Positions 33,625 through 42,574 of a stretch of 64,000 nt of DNA are shown here, piece after piece (within the stretch, counting starts at the first letter, position 1; each line of letters opens with the position of its first letter). A program made the position numbers and the translations under genes. This stretch comes from Microbacterium sp. Marseille-Q6648 (lineage in GTDB: Bacteria > Actinomycetota > Actinomycetes > Actinomycetales > Microbacteriaceae), in NCBI RefSeq assembly GCF_943181415.1, contig NZ_CALPBZ010000002.1:62001-126000 (forward strand). Direction: 5' to 3'. Under the pieces are notes generated by a model. It saw only the letters and a program-made list of their open reading frames with translations, made no database searches and was not told the DNA's origin.

Positions 33625-33680
33625 CGGACGAGGCGTAGGGCCGCACCCGCCCTCTCGGCGCGCAGATGTACTCTCGCGGA
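33606..33680. repeat. 18-bp inverted repeat between convergent genes
   Basis: TCCGCGAAAGTACATCTG (33606-33623) and CAGATGTACTCTCGCGGA (33663-33680) match at 17 of 18 positions, with 39 bases between. It contains the end of the START-like gene and lies 38 bases from the end of the FtsX-type gene. It could be a bidirectional terminator or a REP-like element. Confidence 0.65.
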
Positions 33681-33717
33681 CTCGACCGGGCCCGGAAGGA
33701 CCGGACCCGGGCGGGGG

Positions 33718-35250
33718 TCAGTCGATCGCGAGGGCCTCGACGGGTGACACGCGCGTGGCCAGACGGGTGGGGACGACGGCCGCGACGAGGGTGAGCACCG
33801 CGGTGGCGACGACGATCGCGACCACCGGTCCCGGCGGCACGGCCGGCCACACGAGCGAGAACGTCGACCCGGTCCCGTCCGGATCCACCTGCACCGAGCC
33901 GAGCACCGACTGCGCTCCGGCCCAGCCGTAGACGACGCCCAGCACGAGGCCGGCCAGCGTCGCGGACATGGTGATGTGCAGCGCCTCCAGCAGCACCATG
34001 CGTCGCACCTGGGTGTTCGACAGCCCGACCGCCCGCAGCAGGCCGAGCTCGCGCCGCCGCTGCACGACGCCGATCGTCAGCAGGTTCACCAGGCCGACGG
34101 CCGCGATGACCGCCGACACGGCGACCAGGCCCATCATGATCGCCGCGAAGGTGTCGATGATGGTGGTCATCTCCTCGGGGAGCTCGCCTCCGGCCGAGAC
34201 CGCCAGCACCCGCTCGACGGTCTCGAGCGCGACGGCGAACATCGTCACGAGGGTGACGCCCATCACCACCCCGATCGCCATGCGGCTCGATCGCTCCGGC
34301 TGGCGCAGCGCATTCTCGGCGGCCAGTCGCGCCGTCGCCCCGGACCCGAAAGCCCGGCCGACCAGGCGCAGCACGGGAGGCATGACCAGAACCGACCCGA
34401 TCGACAGGCCGGTGAAAGACAGGATGCCGCCGACGAAGGCCACGATGACACCCAACGGCGTGACCAGACCCATGACGACGCCCAGCGCGAGCAGAGCGGC
34501 CCCGGCCACCATGAGGGCGACGGCGGCGACGTGGCGGCCGCGACGACCGGACACCTCGGCATAGCCCCGCTCCTGCGAGCCCCCGAGCGCCTGCAGCGGA
34601 GTGACATCCAGCACGCGGCGCGAGCCCGCCCAGGCCGCCGCCCAGGTGGTGAGCACCACGATCGCCGCCGGCAGCAGCAGCTCACCGCGCACGAGATCGA
34701 AGTCGATGCCCTCCAGGCCGAGCGCGGCCTCGGCGACGCCGACTCCCGCCGCCGCGACGGCTGTGCCGCCCACCAGTCCCATCACGGCGCCGAGCACGCC
34801 GACCACCAGACCCTGCCGGGCGAGTTCGGCGCGCTGGGCCCGCGCGGACGACCCGATCAGGCGCAGCAGCGCGATCCGACGGGTGCGGCCGGCGACGACG
34901 GTGGCGAAGGTGTTCGCCGTCACGATCGCCGCGACGTACACCGCCACGCCGAGCAGCAGCGCGCCGAGGATCGCCAGCACGACCGAGAGGGTCCCGCTGT
35001 CGCCGATGTAGGGGTCGGCACGCAGCAGCGCGGACAGATAGGCGGTGGCCGCGAGGAGGATCACGCCGAACGCCGACGAGATCGCCGCCACCAGCACGCT
35101 CGCCCCCATGCCGCGCTCACGGAGCCACGCCAGACGTGCCGGGCCGGGTGTCTCGCGGGCGACCACGCGCGGCGGGTGCGATCCCGCTCGCGCCGCCCCC
35201 GGCATCCGGCTCTCGGTGCCGCTCACGGCGGCGCTCACGGTGCCGCTCAT
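33718..35250 (-). CDS. FtsX/MacB-type ABC transporter permease
   Basis: 510 residues, with two FtsX-like permease units. Hydrophobic helices occur at about 48-70, 83-110, 140-170, 190-210, 240-300, 385-410 and 450-500, with the typical GIVQRRRELGLLRAVG motif here as GVVQRRRELGLLRAVGLS. There is no large extracellular MacPCD-like domain. The ATG overlaps the stop of the ATPase gene (ATGA, 35247-35250). This type usually exports peptides or drugs, or acts as a mechanotransducer with a two-component system; the sensor kinase pair just upstream on the same strand supports that. Substrate unknown. Confidence 0.9.
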   Translation of the reverse strand: MSGTVSAAVSGTESRMPGAARAGSHPPRVVARETPGPARLAWLRERGMGASVLVAAISSAFGVILLAATAYLSALLRADPYIGDSGTLSVVLAILGALLLGVAVYVAAIVTANTFATVVAGRTRRIALLRLIGSSARAQRAELARQGLVVGVLGAVMGLVGGTAVAAAGVGVAEAALGLEGIDFDLVRGELLLPAAIVVLTTWAAAWAGSRRVLDVTPLQALGGSQERGYAEVSGRRGRHVAAVALMVAGAALLALGVVMGLVTPLGVIVAFVGGILSFTGLSIGSVLVMPPVLRLVGRAFGSGATARLAAENALRQPERSSRMAIGVVMGVTLVTMFAVALETVERVLAVSAGGELPEEMTTIIDTFAAIMMGLVAVSAVIAAVGLVNLLTIGVVQRRRELGLLRAVGLSNTQVRRMVLLEALHITMSATLAGLVLGVVYGWAGAQSVLGSVQVDPDGTGSTFSLVWPAVPPGPVVAIVVATAVLTLVAAVVPTRLATRVSPVEALAID

Positions 35251-36029
35251 GCCGCTGCCCCGGTCTGTGCGGCGCCGAGTTCTGCGGCGAGCATGTACGC
35301 CGAGATCTCTTCCGCGCTCTGCCGCGGCTTGTCGGCGACGATGCGACCGTCGCCGAGGAACAGCACGCGATCGGCGTGCGATGCGGCCAGCGGGTCGTGG
35401 GTGACCATCGCGATCGACTGTCCGTGCTCGCGACTCGCGGTGGCCAGCAGCGACAGCACCTCCCGGCCGGAGCGCGAGTCCAGGTTGCCCGTGGGCTCGT
35501 CGGCGAAGACGAGGTCGGGCCCCGTGGCGAGGGCGCGCGCGATCGCGACCCGCTGCTGCTGACCGCCCGACAGCTCATGGGGCCGGTGCCCGAGGCGCGG
35601 TGCGAGTCCGAGCGTGTCGACGAGGCCGTCGATGCGGGCACGCTCCAGCGCCGAGGGGCGACGACCATCGAGGTCGAAGGGCAGCAGGATGTTGCCCAGG
35701 GCGGTCAGGGTGGGCACGAGGTTGAACGACTGGAAGACGAACCCGACGCGCCGTCGGCGCAGGATCGTCAACTCGAGGTCGGACAGCCCCGTGATGTCGG
35801 TGTCGCCGATCCAGGCGCGTCCGGACGTCGGAGCGTCCAGCCCCGCCATGACGTGCATGAGCGTGGACTTGCCCGAGCCCGACGGCCCCATGATCGCGGT
35901 GAACTCGGAGCGTCGGATGCCGACGCTCACCCCCGCGAGAGCGTGAACGGCACTGTCTCCGGAGCCGTAGGTCTTGGTGAGCTGCTGCACCCGGGCAGCC
36001 AGGCCCAGGTCTGTGGTGGTGATCTCCAT
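35247..36029 (-). CDS. ABC transporter ATPase (LolD/MacB-type)
   Basis: 260 residues from ATG 36029. Walker A GPSGSGKST, Q-loop VFQSFNLVPTLT, signature LSGGQQQRVAIARAL, Walker B LVFADEPTGNLDS and switch THDP are all intact, and NLDS is characteristic of the MacB/LolD group. It pairs with the overlapping FtsX-type permease. TAGCGT (36042-36037) lies seven bases before the ATG, so it is probably leaderless; a longer start at 36092 lacks a ribosome site. The two-component genes end 131 bases upstream and may control it. Confidence 0.93.
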   Translation of the reverse strand: MEITTTDLGLAARVQQLTKTYGSGDSAVHALAGVSVGIRRSEFTAIMGPSGSGKSTLMHVMAGLDAPTSGRAWIGDTDITGLSDLELTILRRRRVGFVFQSFNLVPTLTALGNILLPFDLDGRRPSALERARIDGLVDTLGLAPRLGHRPHELSGGQQQRVAIARALATGPDLVFADEPTGNLDSRSGREVLSLLATASREHGQSIAMVTHDPLAASHADRVLFLGDGRIVADKPRQSAEEISAYMLAAELGAAQTGAAA

Positions 36030-36160
36030 GCCTTCGACGCTATGGATCACCTGCGCCGCCCCGCGTCGGCCGCAGGTCGCATCCGCGTACATCGCGAGGA
36101 TGATCCCGGGTCGGCCGCTCAGGCTGGGCGTCGGCGGCTCCCGCAGCCGGTGCGCCCGGC

Positions 36161-36799
36161 TCAGGCCAGTCCGTGGTCGAACGCGTAGACGACGAGCTGC
36201 ACGCGGTCGCGCAGCGCGAGCTTGGTGAGGATGCGGCTGATGTGGGTCTTGACCGTCGCCTCGGAGAGGAACTCGCGGGCGGCGATCTCGGCGTTGGACA
36301 GCCCCCTCGCGGCGAGCGCGAAGATCTCCCGCTCGCGCTCGGTCAGCTCGTCGAACGCCGCCGGCACCGGCGGCCGCGCGACCGGCGCCGAAGCGGCGAA
36401 CAGCTCGCGCGTGGCGGAGGCGGCGATCACCGCAGAACCGGAGTGGACGGTGCGGATGGCGGCGAGCAGGAACTCCGGGTCTGCGTCCTTCAGCAGGAAT
36501 CCGCTTGCTCCCTCGCGGATCGCGCGGGCGGCCGCCTCGTCGAGGTCGAAGGTCGTGAGCATCACGATGCGCGGCGGGTCGGGGTCCTTCAGCAGCTCGG
36601 CCGTCGCCGCCAGGCCGTCCATCACCGGCATCCGGATGTCCATGAGCACCACGTCCGGTCGCGCGGCGCGCACCGCCTCGACCCCGGCTCGACCGTCCGC
36701 GGCCTCGGCCACGACCTCAAGATCGGGCTGGGACTGGACGAGCATGCGGATGCCGGCGCGGAAGAGCGCCTGGTCGTCGACGAGCGCCACGCGGATCAC
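36161..36799 (-). CDS. NarL/LuxR-family response regulator
   Basis: 212 residues. The receiver domain has DD at 8-9, phosphoacceptor D54 (VLMDIRMP), a TTFD switch and K (LLKDAD near 104). A LuxR-type helix-turn-helix follows (LTEREREIFALAARGLSNAE, from about 147). The GTG start at 36799 overlaps the stop of the sensor kinase (GTGA). It is likely to bind DNA as a dimer and to regulate the adjacent ABC efflux genes, as such pairs often do; the target is inferred. Confidence 0.93.
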   Translation of the reverse strand: MIRVALVDDQALFRAGIRMLVQSQPDLEVVAEAADGRAGVEAVRAARPDVVLMDIRMPVMDGLAATAELLKDPDPPRIVMLTTFDLDEAAARAIREGASGFLLKDADPEFLLAAIRTVHSGSAVIAASATRELFAASAPVARPPVPAAFDELTEREREIFALAARGLSNAEIAAREFLSEATVKTHISRILTKLALRDRVQLVVYAFDHGLA

Positions 36800-38025
36800 G
36801 CCGGGGCTCCGATCGGCAGCGTCGCATCGACGACGAAGACACCCTCGCGCCGCTCCGCGCGAAGGATGCCGCCCACCAGGCTCGCCCGCTCCGCCATGCC
36901 GATGAGGCCGTGCCCGCGCGGGCCGGGCGCACCCGCTCCGGCGGCGCCGCTTCCGGCGGCGCCGGATCCCGTCACGCCGTGGGTGCCCGCCGTGGCGGGC
37001 AGGGGGTTGCGCACCTCGAGGTCGACGCGGTCCGGGTGCCAGCAGAGCCGGACCGACACCGACTCGCCGTCGCCGTGGCGCAGCGCGTTCGTCAGCGCCT
37101 CCTGCAGGATGCGATAGACCGCCAGCTGCACCGCCGCCGACGGCTCGGCGACCGGTGCGGGATCCACCTCGACGCGCACCGCCACCCCTGCCGCGCGCAC
37201 CTGCGCGTACAGCTGCTCGAGGTCGGCGAGAGCGGGCTGTGGCCCGTGGGTCTGGCTGTGGCGCAGCTGCGTGAGGAGCACCCGGACGTCGGCGAGGGCG
37301 GCGCGTGCGGTCGACGAGATCGTCTCGAGCGCCACGGTGGCCGCCGCGGGGTCGGATGCCGCGGCGTACCGCGCGCCGTCGGCCTGCGCGACCACGACCG
37401 TCAGCGAGTGGGCGACGACGTCGTGCATGTCGCGAGCGATGCGCACCCGCTCCTGCTCGGCGACGGCCTCGGACTCCGCGCGCTCCTGCGCCAGGCGGGT
37501 CGCTCGTGCCCGACGCGCCGTGCGCACCAGCGCGCCGATCGTCCACGACAGCGCAAGTGCGAACGCCGCCGCCGCGAGCATAACCAGTGCCAGGGGCAGC
37601 GTCTGCCAGGTCAAGGCGCCGCCCCCGCCGTAGAACTGGTCGAACGTCAGGTAGGCGGTGATGACGACAGCGCCGACGAGAGCAGACACGAGGCCCAGCC
37701 GCAGCACCAGGGTCGAGCCGTACGCGGCCGTGGCGTAGAGCACGCCGAAGATGGCGACGTCCGACACCGAGGGGGGTCGCCCCAGTCCCATCTGCACGAC
37801 TGCGCCGAGCCACGCCGTCGCCAGAGCAGGACCCGGAGCGAGTCGGCGCAGAGCGAGCGCCGCCGTGAAGACCACCGCCACCAGCACCCCGGCCGCGTCC
37901 GACGCGGCACCCGTGCTCCCGACGCCGCCCATGATGCTGAGCTCGGCCGGCGCGGCCACGACGAGGAAGAGGCCGGCGACGAGGAGGTCGACCACGACCT
38001 GGTGGGTGGTGAGGGGGCGGAGCAC
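36796..38025 (-). CDS. HisKA_3-type sensor histidine kinase
   Basis: 409 residues from GTG 38025. Five or six N-terminal helices with hardly any outer loop are followed by a dimerisation/phosphoacceptor helix (RIARDMHDVVAHSLTVVVAQ) and an ATPase domain with an N box (LTNALRHG) and a G box (GHGLIGM). A Gly/Ala-rich low-complexity insert (GSGAAGSGAAGAGAPG) lies just before the G box. TACCGT (38037-38032) lies six bases upstream of the GTG; no ribosome site is visible, so it is probably leaderless. Membrane-embedded sensing of lipid state or of the partner ABC transporter is plausible. Confidence 0.92.
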   Translation of the reverse strand: MLRPLTTHQVVVDLLVAGLFLVVAAPAELSIMGGVGSTGAASDAAGVLVAVVFTAALALRRLAPGPALATAWLGAVVQMGLGRPPSVSDVAIFGVLYATAAYGSTLVLRLGLVSALVGAVVITAYLTFDQFYGGGGALTWQTLPLALVMLAAAAFALALSWTIGALVRTARRARATRLAQERAESEAVAEQERVRIARDMHDVVAHSLTVVVAQADGARYAAASDPAAATVALETISSTARAALADVRVLLTQLRHSQTHGPQPALADLEQLYAQVRAAGVAVRVEVDPAPVAEPSAAVQLAVYRILQEALTNALRHGDGESVSVRLCWHPDRVDLEVRNPLPATAGTHGVTGSGAAGSGAAGAGAPGPRGHGLIGMAERASLVGGILRAERREGVFVVDATLPIGAPA

Positions 38026-38089
38026 CGTCTCACGGTACGGCAGAGCGCACGCGCCGGCATCCGTCTGGCGATGTATCCCGGGGTGCCCC

Positions 38090-38125
38090 TTGTCGCGCCC
38101 GCCCGCAGGCTTTACTGTCCGGACA
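38090..38125 (+). promoter_or_regulatory. Promoter of the pyrimidine/hydantoin operon with overlapping palindrome
   Basis: TTGTCG (38090-38095), a 17-base spacer and TACTGT (38113-38118) form a good promoter facing the ureidopropionase gene, with a leader of about 90 bases. The perfect palindrome TGTCCGGACA (38116-38125) overlaps the -10 and the expected start point, a position suited to a repressor. No regulator gene for it lies in the operon. Confidence 0.6.
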
Positions 38126-38214
38126 CAGGCCGAAACCGACGGGAAACGTCGAGGCAGAAGGATCGGGTCAGCCGGCAGCACCCGCCGAACCCGAGCGACA
38201 CGGACGGAGACACG

Positions 38215-39063
38215 ATGACGACGGTACGCGCGGCGATCTCGCAGACGACCTGGACCGGCGACAAGGAGTCCATGCTCGACAAGCACGAGGGCTTCGTGCG
38301 CGACGCGGCGGCGCAGGGCGCTCAGGTGATGTGCTTCCAGGAGCTGTTCTACGGGCCGTACTTCGGCATCACGCAGGACAAGAAGTACTACCGCTACGCC
38401 GAACCGGTCGACGGCCCGATCGTCACCCGCTTCGCCGCCGTCGCCAAGGAGCTCGGCGTCGTGATGGTGCTGCCGATCTACGAAGAGGCCGAGACCGGCG
38501 TCTACTACAACACCGCCGTGCTCGTCGACGCCGACGGCACGGTGCTCGGCACGTACCGCAAGCACCACCTGCCGCACCTCGACCGCTTCTGGGAGAAGTT
38601 CTACTTCCGGCCGGGCAACCTCGGCTACCCGGTGTTCGACACCGCGGTCGGCCGCATCGGCATGTACATCTGCTACGACCGCCACTTCCCGGAGGGGTGG
38701 CGGGAGCTCGGCTTGGCCGACGCGCACATGGTCTTCAACCCGAATGCGACCAAGCCCGGCCTGTCCAACCGACTGTGGGAGGTCGAGGGTCCTGCGGCTG
38801 CCGTCGCCAACGGGTACTTCGTGCTGCAGCCCAACCGCGTCGGTCGGGAAGACAACGAGTACGGCGAGCTGGCGGTGGACTTCTACGGCACGAGCCAGGT
38901 CATCGACCCGCGGGGGAACTTCGTCGGCGAGCGCGGCTCCAGCGAGCACGAAGAGCTGCTGGTGCGCGACCTCGACCTCGACATGGTGCGGCAGATGCGC
39001 GACGACTGGCAGTTCTACCGGGACCGCCGGCCCGATTCGTACACCCGGATCGCGAAGCCGTGA
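38215..39063 (+). CDS. Beta-ureidopropionase / N-carbamoyl amino acid amidohydrolase (nitrilase family)
   Basis: 282 residues. The nitrilase triad is visible as E43 (CFQELFYG), K116 (YRKHHLPH) and C153 (ICYDRHFPEG). The family hydrolyses N-carbamoyl compounds; with a dihydropyrimidinase next door the likely reaction is N-carbamoyl-beta-alanine to beta-alanine, CO2 and ammonia in the cytoplasm. The HLPHLDRFWEKFYF stretch is typical of the ureidopropionase group. GGAG precedes the ATG by five bases. It is the first gene of the catabolic operon, and its 137-base gap to the next gene holds a long hairpin. N-carbamoyl-D-amino acid hydrolase remains possible. Confidence 0.88.
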   Translation: MTTVRAAISQTTWTGDKESMLDKHEGFVRDAAAQGAQVMCFQELFYGPYFGITQDKKYYRYAEPVDGPIVTRFAAVAKELGVVMVLPIYEEAETGVYYNTAVLVDADGTVLGTYRKHHLPHLDRFWEKFYFRPGNLGYPVFDTAVGRIGMYICYDRHFPEGWRELGLADAHMVFNPNATKPGLSNRLWEVEGPAAAVANGYFVLQPNRVGREDNEYGELAVDFYGTSQVIDPRGNFVGERGSSEHEELLVRDLDLDMVRQMRDDWQFYRDRRPDSYTRIAKP

Positions 39064-39101
39064 GGGGGAGACGGATGCCGCAGCCGACGCCGACGCCGAG
39101 A

Positions 39102-39158
39102 CAGGGGATTTACGCCGAGCCCGGGGACGAGGCCACGGGTCTCGGCGCAGATCCCCTG
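39102..39158. repeat. Long imperfect inverted repeat between the ureidopropionase and hydantoinase genes
   Basis: CAGGGGAT (39102-39109) and CGCCGAG (39113-39119) pair with CTCGGCG (39141-39147) and ATCCCCTG (39151-39158) across a 3x3 internal loop, extended by CCC/GGG near the loop. In the mRNA this is a stable hairpin. It may tune expression of the downstream genes, stabilise an mRNA end, or be a REP-like element. Confidence 0.65.
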
Positions 39159-39199
39159 GTTCGCGGGTCGAGGAAGACCGAGAACGGAGAAATCGGATC

Positions 39200-40633
39200 A
39201 TGACCACCACACTCATCACCGGCGGAACCGTCGTGTCGGCCACGGGCCGCGGCCGAGCGGACGTCCTCATCGACGGCGAGACGATCGCCGCCGTCCTCTC
39301 ACCGGGCTCGCAGCTGCTCGGAACCGACCTCGCGGCATCCGTCGACACCGTCGTCGACGCGACCGGAAAGTACGTCATCCCCGGCGGCATCGACGCCCAC
39401 ACCCACATGGAGCTGCCCTTCGGCGGCACGAACGCATCGGACACGTTCGAGACCGGGACGCGGGCCGCGGCCTGGGGCGGCACGACGTCGATCATCGACT
39501 TCGCGGTGCAGCGGTACGGGGAGCGTGTGCAGGACGGACTCGCCGCCTGGCACGAGAAGGCCGCAGGCAACTGCGCCATCGACTACGGCTTCCACCAGAT
39601 CGTCGGCGGTGTCGACGAGGACTCCCTCGCCGCGATGCGCGGGCTCGTCGACGAGGGCGTCTCGAGCTTCAAGCTCTTCATGGCCTACCCGGGCGTGTTC
39701 TACTCCGACGACGCGCAGATCCTCCGCGCCATGCAGGTGTCGGCCGAGACCGGGATGCTCACGATGATGCACGCCGAGAACGGCCCCGCGATCGATGTGC
39801 TCGCCGCCCAGCTCGCCGACGCCGGCAAGAAGGCTCCGTACTATCACGGCATCGCCCGGGCCTGGCAGATGGAGGAGGAGGCCACGCATCGCGCGATGAT
39901 GCTCGCGAACCTCACCGGCGCACCGCTGTACGTCGTGCACGTGTCGGCCAAGCAGGCGGTGGAGCAGCTCGCGTGGGGTCGGGACCAGGGCTGGAACGTC
40001 TTCGGCGAGACCTGCCCGCAGTACCTGTACCTGTCGCTGGAGGAGCAGCTCGGCGCGTTCAGCGACGAATGGGGCCAGTTCGAGGGGGCGAAGTGGGTGT
40101 GCTCGACTCCGCTGCGCAGCCGGAGCGAGGGTCACCAGCACCACATGTGGCAGGCGCTGCGCACCAACGACATCCAGATGGTCTCGACCGACCACTGCCC
40201 GTTCTGCATGAAGGGGCAGAAGGAGCTCGGCGCCGACGACTTCCGTGCGATCCCGAACGGCATCGGCTCGGTGGAGCACCGCATGGACCTCATGTACCAG
40301 GGCGTCGTCACCGGCAAGATCACCCTCGAGCGCTGGGTGGAGCTGACCAGCACGACACCGGCCCGCATGTTCGGCCTGTACGGGCGCAAGGGTGTGATCC
40401 AGCCCGGCGCGGACGGCGACGTCGTCGTCTACGACCCGAACGGCCACACCACGATCTCGGCGGCGTCGCACCACATGAACATGGACCACTCGGCATGGGA
40501 GGGCTACGAGATCGACGGGCACGTCGACACCGTCATCTCACGCGGCAAGGTCGTCGTCGGCGACGGGCGGTACCTCGGCTCCAAGGGCGACGGACGCTTC
40601 CTCAAGCGCGGCCTGTCGCAGTATCTGATCTAA
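39200..40633 (+). CDS. Dihydropyrimidinase / hydantoinase
   Basis: 477 residues, full length. A cyclic amidohydrolase with metal ligands H67 and H69 (DAHTHMELPFGG), the carboxylated lysine K158 (SSFKLFMAYPG), a histidine in MHAEN and one in YVVHVS, and the aspartate in STDHCPF. It opens dihydrouracil, dihydrothymine or hydantoins to N-carbamoyl compounds, the substrates of the enzyme encoded just before it. GGAG lies ten bases before the ATG. Neighbouring importer, aminotransferase and dehydrogenase genes favour pyrimidine breakdown over simple hydantoin use, but specificity cannot be read from sequence alone. Confidence 0.93.
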   Translation: MTTTLITGGTVVSATGRGRADVLIDGETIAAVLSPGSQLLGTDLAASVDTVVDATGKYVIPGGIDAHTHMELPFGGTNASDTFETGTRAAAWGGTTSIIDFAVQRYGERVQDGLAAWHEKAAGNCAIDYGFHQIVGGVDEDSLAAMRGLVDEGVSSFKLFMAYPGVFYSDDAQILRAMQVSAETGMLTMMHAENGPAIDVLAAQLADAGKKAPYYHGIARAWQMEEEATHRAMMLANLTGAPLYVVHVSAKQAVEQLAWGRDQGWNVFGETCPQYLYLSLEEQLGAFSDEWGQFEGAKWVCSTPLRSRSEGHQHHMWQALRTNDIQMVSTDHCPFCMKGQKELGADDFRAIPNGIGSVEHRMDLMYQGVVTGKITLERWVELTSTTPARMFGLYGRKGVIQPGADGDVVVYDPNGHTTISAASHHMNMDHSAWEGYEIDGHVDTVISRGKVVVGDGRYLGSKGDGRFLKRGLSQYLI

Positions 40634-40643
40634 GGGGTCCCAG

Positions 40644-41663
40644 ATGGATTTCGGAGTCGTCCTCCAGACCAACCCGCCCGCGGCGCGCACCGTGCAGCTG
40701 GCCAAGCTCGCCGAGGCCCACGGCTTCAGCCACGTGTGGACCTTCGACTCGCACCTGCTGTGGCAGGAGCCGTACGTCATCCACTCGGCGATCCTCGCCG
40801 AGACCACGCGCATCACGGTGGGCCCGTTCGTCACCAACCCGGCGACGCGGGACTGGACGGTCACGGCCTCGGTCTTCGCCACCCTCAACGAGATGTACGG
40901 GAACCGCACGATCTGCGGGATCGGTCGCGGCGACTCGGCGGTGCGGGTCACGAACGGCAAGCCGACCACGATGGCCGAGCTGCGGGAGTCGATCCATGTC
41001 ATCCGCGAGCTGGCGAACTCGCGCCCCGCCGAATACCGCGGCGCGACCCTGCAGTTCCCGTGGAGCCGCGGGTCGACGCTCGACGTCTGGGTGGCCGCGT
41101 ACGGGCCGATGGCGCTCAAGCTCACCGGCGAAGTGGGCGACGGCTTCATCCTGCAGCTGGCCGACCTCGACATCGCGGCGTGGATGATCAAGACGGTGAA
41201 GGATGCCGCGGCCGCGGCCGGGCGCGATCCCGACGCGCTGGCCTTCTGCGTCGCCGCCCCGATGTACATCGGCGACGACGTCGCCCACATGCGCGACCAG
41301 TGCCGCTGGTTCGGGGGGATGGTGGGCAACCACGTCGCCGACATCGTGGCGAAGTACGGCCACCGGGGCGATGCCGTCCCGCAGGCGCTCACGGATTACA
41401 TCGCCGGGCGCACCGGATACGACTACAACACCCACGGCAAGGCCGACAACGACCACGTCGACTTCGTGCCCGACGAGATCGTCGACCGGTTCTGCATCCT
41501 CGGCACCGCGAAGGAGCACATCGCCAAGCTCGAGGCGCTCCGCGAGATCGGCGTCACGCAGTTCGCCGGCTACCTGCAGCACGACAACAAGGAGGAGACG
41601 ATGCGGGTGTACGGCGAGACCGTCATCCCCGCGCTCTCGCACCACGTCACGGCCAAGGCATGA
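40644..41663 (+). CDS. LLM-class, probably F420-dependent, oxidoreductase (TIGR03842-like)
   Basis: 339 residues, luciferase-like TIM barrel fold. MDFGVVLQTNPPAARTVQLA, GFSHVWTFDSHLLW, GPFVTNPATRDWTVTAS and GIGRGDSAVR are typical of F420-dependent members; the family assignment is from memory. It lies 10 bases after the hydantoinase and overlaps the importer permease start (ATGA), so it belongs to the same pathway. Because no PydA- or PreTA-like dihydropyrimidine dehydrogenase is present, it may act on the pyrimidine ring or a derivative. That is inference; FMN-dependent RutA of the Rut pathway is a distant fold relative. Confidence 0.82.
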   Translation: MDFGVVLQTNPPAARTVQLAKLAEAHGFSHVWTFDSHLLWQEPYVIHSAILAETTRITVGPFVTNPATRDWTVTASVFATLNEMYGNRTICGIGRGDSAVRVTNGKPTTMAELRESIHVIRELANSRPAEYRGATLQFPWSRGSTLDVWVAAYGPMALKLTGEVGDGFILQLADLDIAAWMIKTVKDAAAAAGRDPDALAFCVAAPMYIGDDVAHMRDQCRWFGGMVGNHVADIVAKYGHRGDAVPQALTDYIAGRTGYDYNTHGKADNDHVDFVPDEIVDRFCILGTAKEHIAKLEALREIGVTQFAGYLQHDNKEETMRVYGETVIPALSHHVTAKA

Positions 41664-42574
41664 GCGCACGAGCCGACGCCGACGCCCGCCGGTGGCGCGC
41701 CGTCGGCTGGGGCGCGCTGGGGGTCGTGTCGGTGCTGCTCCTGTGGGAGCTGTACAAGTTCCTGGGCCCCGCCGAGGGAGTCGTCATCGGCGCGACGGCC
41801 GGGCAGGCCGGCTCAGGGGTCATGATCCTCCCCCGCACTCACGATCGAGCCATGCCGCACGTGTGGGACATGGTCGCGCGCCTGTTCGCCCCGACCAGCG
41901 GCGGGCAGACCCCGCCGCTGTGGGTCTCGGTGGCCTCGGCCGCCGCCGTCACGCTCGGCATCGCCGCGGTGGGCTGGCTCATCGGCGTGGTCGTCGGCGC
42001 CGCCCTCGGCCTGGCGATGCAGCGGTGGCGTCTGGTGGAGTGGGGCCTGCTCCCCTGGATCGTCGTGAGTCAGATCGTTCCGCTCATCGCGTTCGCCCCC
42101 GTCGTCAACGCGATCGGGAATCAGATCGACCGCGGCGGCACGCCGTGGCCGCAGTGGCTGTCGGTGGCGGTCATCGCCTCCTACCTGGCCTTCTTCCCCG
42201 TCGCCGTCGGGGTGCTGCGCGGACTCGCCGCCCCCGATCGCATCCACCTCGACCTCATGCGCAGCTACGCGGCCGGCTACGGCACGACGCTGCTGCGCCT
42301 GCGGCTGCCCGCGGCGGTGCCCTATCTGCTGCCGGCGCTGCGCCTGGCCGCGGCGAACGCGGTGCTCGGGGCCGTGGTCGCCGAGGTGTCCATCGGCATG
42401 CGCGGCGGCATCGGCCGCATGCTCATCCAGCTGGCCGGGCAGGCCTCGTCCGACCCGGCCGCGCCGTGGGGGCCGACACTCGGATCCATCGTGCTCGGCC
42501 TCATCGCCGCCGGCTCGGTCGCCCTGATCGGGCTCGGCCTCAAGAACTACCGCAGAGGAGAAGCGACCGCATGA
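41660..42574 (+). CDS. ABC importer permease (NMT1/taurine-type)
   Basis: 304 residues. It has an N-terminal helix (ALGVVSVLLLWELYKF), a long outer loop with PPLWVSVASAAAVTL, then the permease core of five helices. The EAA-type cytoplasmic loop is seen as SYAAGYGTTLLRLRLPAAVPYLLPAL. It starts by ATGA overlap with the oxidoreductase and overlaps the ATPase in the same way. With the second permease it would form a heterodimeric channel for a small N-containing ring compound or its product. Confidence 0.88.
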   Translation: MSARADADARRWRAVGWGALGVVSVLLLWELYKFLGPAEGVVIGATAGQAGSGVMILPRTHDRAMPHVWDMVARLFAPTSGGQTPPLWVSVASAAAVTLGIAAVGWLIGVVVGAALGLAMQRWRLVEWGLLPWIVVSQIVPLIAFAPVVNAIGNQIDRGGTPWPQWLSVAVIASYLAFFPVAVGVLRGLAAPDRIHLDLMRSYAAGYGTTLLRLRLPAAVPYLLPALRLAAANAVLGAVVAEVSIGMRGGIGRMLIQLAGQASSDPAAPWGPTLGSIVLGLIAAGSVALIGLGLKNYRRGEATA

